From contig MU633957.1 of assembly GCA_026770595.1 (NCBI GenBank), positions 1 to 18,677 on the forward strand: 18,677 nucleotides of DNA. Direction: 5' to 3'. The DNA is from Ochromonadaceae sp. CCMP2298 (taxonomy: Eukaryota; Sar; Synurophyceae; Ochromonadales; Ochromonadaceae). Within the stretch, counting starts at the first letter, position 1. Each line of letters begins with the position of its first letter. This document shows, in pieces, positions 7,476 through 15,262 of the stretch. The position numbers and the translations under genes are program-made. Below the pieces are notes generated by a model. The model worked only from the letters and a program-made list of their open reading frames with translations, ran no database searches and was not told where the DNA came from.

Positions 7476-8763
7476 TCACGCCGTGAACGTTATCTCATCG
7501 TCTCCAGAGTCGGAGCCACCTAGGCTAGAGTAGCTTGGCAGGACCTGGGGCGCACTCACCCTGGCGGCTTGCTCGCTCACGCCCATAGAGAGCGCGCCCA
7601 GCGGGCTGACTGCCGAGAACAGGGAGCGGAATATGGACATGCGGCTCTCTACCACTTCAAACTCGTCCTCCTCGTCCCCCGTTCCCTCGTAGTAGAACTG
7701 CTGCACATCCACGTCGGTCTTGCGCACATATATCTCGGACAGGGATGGGGAGGGGGAGGAGGCCTGGTAGCTGTACTCGAAATGGCGCGAGAATTCCGAG
7801 TCGACAAGTTTTGCGCGGTCGTCGCCCTCCTCCAATGCGTGCTGTGTGGTTAGAGAAGAAGTTAGATTTGTAATTAAGTTAGGATGTTGGATAAATCAAA
7901 TCAAACAGCCGGATGCAATCGGACAGTCGGGCATTTGCAGCACAGGCGTGTGTACAGTACGTACCCTGGCGCTGAGCATGGTGAACAGGCCGCTGTAGAG
8001 TGTGTACACTGCCACCAGCATGCCCACGAAGCCGTCCACCCACCAGGCCAGCTGCGGGTTGGAGGTGACGATCAAAGCAGCCAGGCTGGCCAGACCGGCA
8101 CAGAAACTGCTCACCGCGTCTGTACGGGGTATAGGGTGTAGGGTATAGGACATAGGGTGTAGGGCAGAGGGTATTAAGGGTGTAGGGTGTAAAGCAGAAA
8201 GTAGAGGTCAGAGGGCATGAATAATGAAGAAAAAAGAGAAGACGATGAGTGCACAGTACCGAGAGCTTGTCCACTTAGCCTACAGCCTACAGCCTACCTG
8301 TGAAGACCACCGCACTCTCCAGACGATCCGCCACCGCGTACTTGTAAGCCGCCAGAGTGAGCCCAGACACCGAGCCGATTATCGTCACCACACAGCCCAG
8401 ATCGTTGCTCGCATTCGCCTCCCGCTTGGACAAAGACTTGTCCTGTCCGGTGGCCAGTGCGACTGTGCTGTCCGAGAGGAGGTACAGCCCCATGACCAGC
8501 ATCAGACCGCCAATGATGAACGAGTATTTCGCCTCTACCCGCGACTGCGCCTCGTGATTCATTCCCTCTGTGCAAGTGTGGTAAACCATGAGCACAAGAA
8601 TCGATCCAATGGAATCTATAAGCCCCATGAAGGCGGCTCCGTAGAGGGACATGCTTGGCTCCCGTGCCGCGAAGGCGAGAATTGCTATCGTAACTCCCGC
8701 GGCTATAGATAGGTACGCACTGAGCACAGCGTGGAAGCGCGCTGACCACAAGAAGTTCATCAT
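7476..8763 (-). CDS. TMEM163-like cation diffusion facilitator (probable metal/zinc transporter)
   Basis: Exons 8763-8298, 8119-7965 and 7841-7476 join to 328 residues. Six hydrophobic segments fit the CDF fold: about 10-33, 39-62, 79-100, 120-145, 156-176 and 181-200. Metal-site candidates are D50 in TM2 (GLIDSIGS) and D156 in TM5 (FTDAVSS). TM6 starts WWVDGFVGML. The TM5-TM6 region closely follows animal TMEM163 (ITDG-N-SL ... W-LD), a zinc-binding efflux protein of vesicles and the plasma membrane. By analogy it would move Zn2+ or another divalent cation out of the cytosol; the metal is not shown. The C-terminal 120 residues lack the usual CDF cytosolic domain and are acidic and Ser-rich (GDEEDEFEVVESR). 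Met2 is an equally possible start. Intron 1 begins inside a triplicated donor-like repeat. The gene converges with the OTU-like gene. Confidence 0.8.
8126..8190. repeat. Degenerate TAGGGTG-type tandem repeat in an intron
   Basis: The plus strand contains repeated GGGTATA/GGGTGTA units (TAGGGTGTAGGGTATAGG and variants), about eight GGG-containing units in 65 bp. They lie inside intron 1 of the TMEM163-like gene just upstream (in transcript sense) of its acceptor, so the transcript carries the CCCTACACCC strand. The units resemble degenerate telomeric sequence, but this could be an ordinary minisatellite that supplies the polypyrimidine tract. Confidence 0.55.
8277..8297 (-). repeat. Three tandem copies of a 5' splice-site-like heptamer
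   Basis: On the coding (minus) strand, GTAGGCT occurs three times in a row starting exactly at the donor of intron 1 of the TMEM163-like gene (8297). Any copy could act as a GT donor. The first keeps the frame with exon 2; using the second or third would add 7 or 14 nt and shift the frame. Confidence 0.75.
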
Positions 8764-9173
8764 TTTAAGGCCGGTCAGATCGCGAGATCACAATTTTCCT
8801 GCTTGATTTCCTCGCGACGTGGACTTGCCGTCGACTATCCTCGGAGCTCAAGAAATGAACACAGGACGAACTCTACTGAAATGCCATCGATCCTGCGGAG
8901 GCAGACCTCGGTCGGGTCGAAATTCAAACCTCGGATTGCCCCGACCCGAGGTTCCTCAACCCTCTCCCCTTCTGTACCATCCCTCCGCTCTGCTCATCTT
9001 TCCCAACTTCTTTCCTCCTCACTTTTCTTTTCAAACTAACCGGATACTGGGGCAAATCGGATTCTAGTGAGTGTAAAGTTTTATTCTTTTTCGGATGACA
9101 ACAAGGATGACAAAAGGAAAAACTAATAGGCTAATAACGAAAGGGCACGGGGCAGTGGGTAGGGCTACAGGGG
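8764..9173. other. Promoter of the TMEM163-like gene and 3' end of the glomulin-like gene
   Basis: This 410-bp gap holds the upstream region of the TMEM163-like gene, with no TATA box seen, and the 3' end of the glomulin-like gene. Short inverted repeats occur: TCGGGTCG at 8912-8919 with CGACCCGA at 8942-8949, and AACCTCGG at 8927-8934 with CCGAGGTT at 8946-8953. They share the same right arm, so only one hairpin could form at a time. No coding sequence is supported. Confidence 0.4.
9080..9085 (-). terminator. Candidate polyadenylation signal of the glomulin-like gene
   Basis: The minus strand reads AATAAA here, about 89 nt past the stop codon at 9174. It is the only canonical signal close to that gene's end. 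Whether this organism uses AATAAA is unknown. Confidence 0.3.
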
Positions 9174-12100
9174 TCAGGGCTGGCGCGTGCGGGAGGCGGC
9201 GGCGTGCAGGCGCTGGTAGAGGGCGTTGCAGAGGAGGCGCAGCTGCTGTAGCAGGTGGTCCACGTTTGCGCGCAGCAGCAGCACCCGCACCTCCTCCATT
9301 TCCGGCCCGCGCCCCTGCTCTCCAGCCCCCTCGTCTCTATCTCTGCCGTCTTTATCCTCCCCTGTACACCTGCGCAGCTGCTGCTTGAGCTCGCGCAGCT
9401 GGAAGTAGGCCTGAAATACGTCTCGTACCGCCCGCAGCTTGCTGTACGCGAAGGGGAACTCGCCCCTCTGTCCCGGCCCGGCGCCCTCACCCGCACCCTG
9501 GGAGGAGAAGAGCGCCGCCCCGCTAAAGAACTCGTCCAGAGCGGGGGTGGGCAGAGCAGATGCGGGGGAGGCTGAGGTGGAGGGTGGGACGGGCGGGTGG
9601 GAGTCCGCAGCGCTCTGTGCAGGCAGTGGTAGGGAATGGGTGGGCGGGGTGTGGGTGGGTGGTGGGGGTGCCAGTTCGGCGTTGAGGCGAAGGACCACGA
9701 AGAGCAGCAGGCTCACGCGCGCAGAGATCACGTCCACGCCCTCCCGCAGCTGAGGGGTAGAGAGTGGAGAGTGTAGGTGGGAGAGGGAGAGGAGAGCGAG
9801 AGGGAGAGTGTTTAGACGGGTATAAAGGGAGTGTGGGGGCTAAGCGGGGAGTCACCTTCTCTGTAGGCAGATCTGCGTAGTCCCTGAGCGGCCCCAGCAC
9901 GAATCGGTCCAGCAACAGCGGGGACCAGAAGGGGGACCGCCCCCCCCACATGAAGGGCGCCGCCTCCCTGAGCTCTGTTGCCTTCTCCTGCGGCAGTCGA
10001 GTGCTGCCACTGCGCAGGTCCAGAAAGCACCCCCGCCCCTCCTCCCCCTCCTCCTCTCCGTCCCCCTCACCCCCCGCCAGCAGCATGCAGTCCACGTCGA
10101 CCTCGCTTGAGTCACCCCCGGTGGTGGTGGTGGTGGTGGGCAGCAGCACATGGGACAGCGGGAAGGGCTTCAGCAGCGCGCTGTCCGCGTAGCACTCCCG
10201 CAGCCAGCCAGCAGGGGCCCAGGAATCGACTCTATCTCCGCTGCTTCCGCCCCCTCCGCTGCCTCCCACTGCGCTGCCGACCACGCGCACAGAATTGCCG
10301 CTGCGCTCGAGCCGCACCGTGCACCAGCTGGGGGCAGAGACAGATACAGAGGCAGGGGCTGAGACAGAGGCAGGGGTGGAGGTGGGGCCGGGGGCGGCCG
10401 CCTGTGCGCACTCCTTGGCCATGTCTATGAGCAGCCCCGCGATGTTGGGGTAGGGGCAGTCCTCTACCAGCGCCACCAGCAGAGTGAACAGCGACCGCTC
10501 CTCTACCTGCCGCAGGAAGGCACGCAGCGCACTGAAGGCTCGAGAACGCCACTCGTCGTCTGCGCACTGCGCCTGAGAGCCAGAAGGAAAGCGAGGAGGA
10601 TGGGGAGGCAGGGAGAATGAGCGAGAGAGTGGGGAGAGATGTGGGACAGGGGGAGATGCAAGTTAGGGGGGATAGGGGCAGCAGAGGGAGGGGTGGGTTG
10701 GAGAGGGGGCGGCTCCCAGCAAAGCACTTAGCTCACAGCGCAGCACACAGCACACAGCATAGTACGTACCATCGCACTGACCAGCCCCTGCGCCGTAGCC
10801 AGCGCATCCGAGGAGGCAGCGGACACGCAGCATAACTTAGCAGCCCCCCCAGCGCTCCAGAAAGCCTGCACCCGCGTGTTTCCAGTGTTTGTGTGCATGG
10901 GCTCAATGGGAATTAGGGGCAGGGCTTGGTTGGAGGCCAGCACTAGATGCGACAGCAGGGCTGCGGGCTCATTCTGGGCTAGGAACACCATGCAGAGCGG
11001 GCTGCGGCAGAGGGGCAGGGTCAGGCAAGGGATCTGGGAGACCTCGTCTGGTGGTGGAAGTGAGCAGGGGGCAGTGAGGAGGGGGAGGGAAAGAGACAGA
11101 AGGGAGAGGGAGAGAGAAGGGAGGGATAACGGGTGAGAAGCAGGGAGACAGGATGGGACGTTTAGAAAGATACATGTATGCGGACAAGCAGTGAGGGAGT
11201 GACAGAGGGGTGTGCTTACAGGAGAGAGTGGCCAGTCGCAGCCCCTCGCAAGCCGCCACCGCAGTCACCGGCAGCCGCAGCAGCAGCAGCGCGTATGGGC
11301 GCAGCAGCAGACGGAGATACGCGGGTGACAGAGGGGGCAGGGGGGGGGACAGGGGGGTGTCGGTCCCCTTGCTGCTGGTGCATGCGAGCAGGGCGTATGC
11401 TAGGAAGGCCAGACCCGTCACACTGGGAGTGAGCGCACCCTCCTCCTCCTCCAACCCCTTCTTCCCCTTAGCCGCCGCCTCCTCGGCCGCCCTCAAGCGT
11501 GCCTGTGCCCTGTCAGTCTGGTAGCAGCGCTGTTCCGTGACGCTGCCCCAGCCCACGCACAGCCACCAGTCCACCGAAACTGCGCTCTCTTCCCCGCCCT
11601 CCACACCCTTCCTCTCATCCCCGCCGTCCCCACTGCCACGCGTCTGCGACGTTTGTGCGCTCAAAAGTGCGCCGTCCACTGCGTCGAAGTACTGCACCAG
11701 CGCCTCCGCGTACTCGGACTGCGCTACGCGGTTCAGCAGTGCATTGGCGTCTCGTGTCGAGAGCTGGTGCGCAGAGCGGTCCTCCCCTTGCCTATTGCAG
11801 TACTCGGCCCGGTGCTGCCGCAGAGCAGCCGCCCTTTCCTCTCTGTAGATCTCGTAGCGCGCAGTGTAAATGCGTCTAAAGAGGCCCTCCAGGTCAGAGG
11901 TCAGGGCCATCACCAGGCAGAGTGCGCGGGCCCCCAGCCCGCAGCGCAGTGCATCAGCCTCCACGAGGGGCAACAGCCTGCCCGCGCTGCGCGTGACGAA
12001 GCCCACCAGCAGGCTTTCCTGAGTGGGGTCCGCCGCAGCGCCCAATCCCTCCCCCAGCAACAGCAGACAATGTAGCACATCAGCGGCACTCTGCTTCCGT

Positions 12101-12797
12101 TGCTCCCCGAGGGCAGCCGCGCGTCGCAGCAGCAGCGCCAGACCTGCGTGAGAAGCGCAGTGATGGGGCAGAGGGTGGGCGAGAAGGGAGAGGGTGTGGT
12201 TTAGATCGGCACTGGCGAGGCGAAGCAGCAGTAAGGGCGGTATGTACGGGAGGCACGGGGGTGGCTCTCCCCCATGTCATGCCTCCACTCACCGCGCTGC
12301 CAGGCCTTCTCGTCTGGGTCCCTCTGCAAAGCGAAGAGCAAGGCGCAGGAGAGCAAGCGCAGGGGTCGCACACCCGAGCAGCTGGCCAGCTTCTCCGCCA
12401 CCATCAGGTGCACCGCGCGGGGCCTTACGTGCTTCGCCATGTCTGCCAGAGAGTTCCGCAGGCTCGGATCCAGCGCGAAAGCCGCGCCAGACGCATTCGA
12501 AGTGCTTGGGGTGGAGATCGTGGCAGGGGCGAAGGCAGGGGCAGAAGCGCCGAGGGCGAGCGCGAAGAGCTTGTCGAACATCTCCCAGGAGAGCGCGCCA
12601 TACAGCCGGCCGCGGAAGGCGTTACTCTGCACGCAGGCCGCATTCAGCAATCCTAGGGCGTCGAGAGAGACAACCAACTCAACCGCCTGGCCGTCCAGCG
12701 CAGCGACGGATGAGGACGCCCCGGGCTCCGTAATCTGAGCCAGAATTGCCTCCATGGCTTCACTGTCCTTCGAGACGCACCCGAACGAATGGTTCAT
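9174..12797 (-). CDS. Large helical protein resembling the glomulin/ALF4/YBP family
   Basis: Exons 12797-12293, 12143-11220, 11047-10770, 10572-9856 and 9749-9174 join to 999 residues. The protein is nearly all Leu/Ala-rich helix, as in HEAT-like repeat proteins. Two stretches suggest the family: F-x-x-L-L-x-x-L-V-E-D-C-P-Y-P-N followed by I-x-M-A-K-E (about 598-622), and DVISARVSLLLFVVLRLNAE (about 814-833). In animals glomulin binds RBX1 and restrains cullin-RING ligases; plant ALF4 acts likewise, and yeast Ybp proteins belong to the same family. A similar role here is inference. Low-complexity inserts include Ala/Ser/Val/Pro repeats (about 625-645), poly-Thr from a (GGT)n tract (10120-10139 on the plus strand), acidic and Pro-rich loops. 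The start is uncertain: 12797 gives MNHSFGC, 12755 is also possible, and upstream Met 12893 adds 32 unlikely residues. A CTTTAG acceptor-like site lies just upstream of 12797. Confidence 0.55.
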
Positions 12798-13131
12798 AAG
12801 GCAACTTCCTAAAGATTGTGGAATGAACGTTTGAAGCAAAAGCAAGAGGAAGGGTGGGGGAGCGCGATCCCAGTGCTGGGCAAAACCTTCCACTGTGGAC
12901 GTAACTTACCCTCTTAACTTACCCGGCCCTTTTTTTGAAATTTCAACGGCTCGATCGCCGAATGTGTTCGTACCTTGCCCTCTGCCTCCCAAGATTGTCT
13001 CCTGGCATTGCTCTTGCCTCCATATATCTGTGTGGGAGCAGCGGGCGGGATCCATCAATCGGCTCGAACGAGTGACGCGACTGAAAAATGAAGAGCAGGT
13101 GAGCATCGCCTGTGCCGCATGAAAAATCGAG
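12798..13131. other. Gap between the glomulin-like gene and the transposase remnant
   Basis: This gap should hold the promoter of the minus-strand gene and the left flank of the transposon remnant. TAACTTACCC occurs twice, at 12902-12911 and 12915-12924, and the second copy overlaps a TTAA (12914-12917), the piggyBac target sequence. I could not find a matching terminal repeat or a TTAA between 14514 and about 15260, so the element's ends are not defined. Confidence 0.35.
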
Positions 13132-14513
13132 ATGCTCCAGATGAGGCCATCGTTGATGTTGTGCAAACTCGCAGCAGCTCTCACTCACCACTATACCCGC
13201 AGAGTGGTCAAAGAAACCAAGAAAGTGGCCGAGGCGCGCGAGAAGCACGAGAAGGCGATGGAGGAGGAATCGGAGAAGGCGATGGAGGAGGAATCGGAGA
13301 AGGGGTGGTTAATGATGGACAACAAGAAATACAAGTACGAACTGCGCGAGATAGACTACGAGGTCAATCAGCCCCTCTTCTTCTTCAGAAACTACACCAA
13401 CATGTCCCTGCTCGACATCTTCCTGCTATTCATCAACCGCGCCCTCATCACATCGATCAAGACGCGGCTGTCGGACGAGGACCATCGGTGGAATTACATC
13501 CAAGGTAGGAGGAAGGCCGACCCGAGTGTGAGGGGGATCTACCTGGTACTGGCCGTCAAGATCCGCATCTATGGTCTTCAGAACACGCCCTCCGAGTCCG
13601 AGCACAACGACCGCCCGCTGGAGAGGGCCGTGCAGGAGGCGCGCGCGCACTTCAACGACATCATCCCCAACGAGCTGCAGTGCTCCCTGCGCACCATGAA
13701 GATCATGTCCAGGGTCCTGATCACGTAGGAGCAATTCCTCATGCTGTCCAAGAACTTCCAGGACGCGCTGAAGGAGCTGGGCGACTACGTTGCCGGCGAC
13801 GAGAAGCTCTTGCAGTTCTTCGGCGACGCGGCGGACATCGTCAAGGTCCCCGCCAAGCTAGACAGTATCGGGCTCTGGTTCTACGAGCTGACGGTCAAGC
13901 TCTCCAGTGGCAAGCCCTACCTCCTCGACTTCTTCCTGCGACAGCGCAAGCAGGACGACGCAAAGGACACCGTGACAATGCTACATATCATTCAGCGCTG
14001 GGGCGATGTCATCACCGCCAAGGGCCGCTCGGAGACCATCCTCGCCTTCGACTCGTTCTACGCCAGCACCGCCGTGAGGAGCTATCTCCACCTCGTGAGG
14101 GACAGGTTCCGATTCTGCGCATCGGTGCCGCAGAAACGCTTCAAGGGCATCTTCAACGCCTGCCTGCAGGCCATGAACAACCAGGGCGACACCATGGAGA
14201 GGCCCGGCAACTGGTACTCCATCTACAACGAGGAGACCCACGAGTCCTACACCTACGTGTGGGATACTGAGAGAGGAGTAGGAAAAAGTACTGCCTGACG
14301 AACTGCGTTAGACAGACAAGCATTAAGGGACGAGACAAGAGCGGTTCAAACTGCCGAATAGGGTACGACTGCTACAAGGGCGCCTTTAGCGTCTGCGACA
14401 ATTTCAACCGTGCCCTCCACGATCGCAAGTGGCCGCACAAGCAAGGCGGCAAGAGCACTCCGGGCGAGGACGGCTGCAAAGACAAGTTCGTAGAATCTAC
14501 CCAAATTGACTAA
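13132..14513 (+). pseudogene. Broken piggyBac-type transposase
   Basis: The reading runs in one frame from ATG 13132 to a TAG at 13726-13728, continues open in the same frame to TGA 14296-14298, and the homologous C-terminal part lies in the -1 frame from the A-run at 14283-14287 to TAA 14511-14513. piggyBac-family landmarks are in order: VNQPLFFFRNYTN (N-terminal domain), GDEKLLQFFG (first catalytic Asp, matching DEQLLGFRG of insect piggyBac), KLDSIGLWFYEL, LAFDSFYAS (second Asp, as in CDNWFTS), then YDCYKGAFSVCDNFN and KWPHKQGG. The third catalytic Asp aligns to Ser in AFSVCD; the following Asp is kept. An in-frame 24-bp tandem duplication (KAMEEESE twice) lies at 13249-13296. TAG serves as the normal stop of two other genes here, so recoding is unlikely. 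It looks like a fairly recent inactivation. Confidence 0.8.
13249..13296 (+). repeat. 24-bp tandem duplication inside the transposase remnant
   Basis: Two perfect 24-bp copies (13249-13272 and 13273-13296), plus the start of a third, encode KAMEEESE twice near the N-terminus. The duplication keeps the frame. Confidence 0.85.
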
Positions 14514-14637
14514 GTTTTACAACTGTAATACGTTTATTGCACATCGTTTTATATAATAATAATACTAGTTTATGTACCCCGAGTCACCTGTAGCCACCCT
14601 TTTCCGGGCTAATTTGAGGAATTCTCCGATGCGAATA

Positions 14638-14871
14638 AGCGGGCTGCACATCCTCCCCCAGGGTGGGAGCAAACGCTCCCACCTGAGTCAAAAACCCACT
14701 ATTTGCAATTTATCCCAGCAGGTGCCACCCCCCGCCAAACATGGGTTTTGGGAAACGTTTGACCCCTTGTTTCACCTTTTTAGGCGCAGTCAGACCGCAG
14801 GCACGGGAGAGAAACGCCAAAACTCAGGTGGGAGCAAATGCTACCACCTGGGGGCGGATGTGCAGCCCGCT
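14638..14871. mobile_element. MITE-like element with long terminal inverted repeats and TA flanks
   Basis: The two ends are inverted copies for about 50 bp: both start AGCGGGCTGCACATCC, then continue with CCCCCAG and GCTCCCACCTGAGT, with a handful of mismatches and a 1-bp gap. TA occurs directly outside each end (14636-14637 and 14872-14873), as expected for a Tc1/mariner-type target-site duplication. Each arm also folds on itself: GGTGGGAGC-AAAC-GCTCCCACC at 14662-14683 (perfect) and GGTGGGAGC-AAAT-GCTACCACC at 14827-14848 (one mismatch). The roughly 135-bp interior has no coding potential. TA flanks and the TIR sequence give no link to the nearby piggyBac remnant, which would use TTAA. Confidence 0.75.
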
Positions 14872-15019
14872 TATAGGGCCTGGACGTAAGTTACGTACAG
14901 TGTCCCGAAACGGTTCCCACTCAAGCACTAAAACCCAATTCTTTGATGAAATAAATACTAAAAAACACACAAATATAGAATAAATTTGCCGTCTTTTTAC
15001 TTCTTTCCCTCCCCTAACT

Positions 15020-15027
15020 TATAAAAA
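15020..15027 (+). promoter_or_regulatory. TATA box of the EGF-repeat gene
   Basis: TATAAAAA lies 243 bp upstream of the start codon. No ATG occurs between it and 15263, so 15263 is the first start codon of a transcript beginning about 30 bp downstream. The leader would be about 215 nt. Confidence 0.55.
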
Positions 15028-15140
15028 GGGCCGCCGCGCACTTTTGACTTTTGATCACGCCCACTTGAGTTGGGTTGATTATCGCACCGAGTCTACAGCC
15101 GCGTCTCCCCATTCCCGGCACCCGACAGGCCTGCCCGCCC

Positions 15141-15170
15141 GGCGTAGTGCTTCCAGGCGTAGTGCTTCCA
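15141..15170. repeat. 15-bp tandem duplication in the 5' leader of the EGF-repeat gene
   Basis: GGCGTAGTGCTTCCA occurs at 15141-15155 and again at 15156-15170 without mismatch. It lies in the presumed leader, about 95 bp before the start codon. Confidence 0.8.
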
Positions 15171-15262
15171 CTGCTGCGAGCGAGGAGCGGCTGCCTGTTT
15201 CCGTCGTGCATCTGGTGTTCCCTCGGACGATCTCGGCGAGGCTTCGTCAGCAATCCAGAAAC

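Larger units (their letters stand above)
14514..15262. other. Intergenic region with a MITE and the EGF-gene promoter
   Basis: After the transposase remnant comes about 120 bp of AT-rich DNA, then the 234-bp inverted-repeat element (14638-14871), then more AT-rich DNA to about 15010. The TATA box and 5' leader of the EGF-repeat gene follow. A 105-codon plus-strand open frame spanning the MITE is not protein-like. Confidence 0.5.

Noticed and set aside
10120-10139. (GGT)n microsatellite as a separate element
   Set aside because: It lies inside an exon of the glomulin-like gene and simply encodes a poly-Thr run.
13700-13780. An intron removing the TAG at 13726
   Set aside because: The only nearby GT...AG would give an intron of about 30 bp that deletes conserved-looking residues. 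Introns here are 70 bp or longer.
13680-14270. 196-codon plus-strand frame within the transposase remnant
   Set aside because: It is out of frame with the conserved piggyBac blocks and Arg/His/Gln-rich. It is a shadow.
14276-14300. Programmed -1 frameshifting in the transposase
   Set aside because: The A-run does not form a canonical X-XXY-YYZ slippery heptamer in the zero frame, and the gene also has an upstream nonsense codon, so decay is simpler.
14572-14889. 105-codon open frame across the MITE
   Set aside because: It runs through both inverted repeats and the non-coding interior and has no protein-like features.
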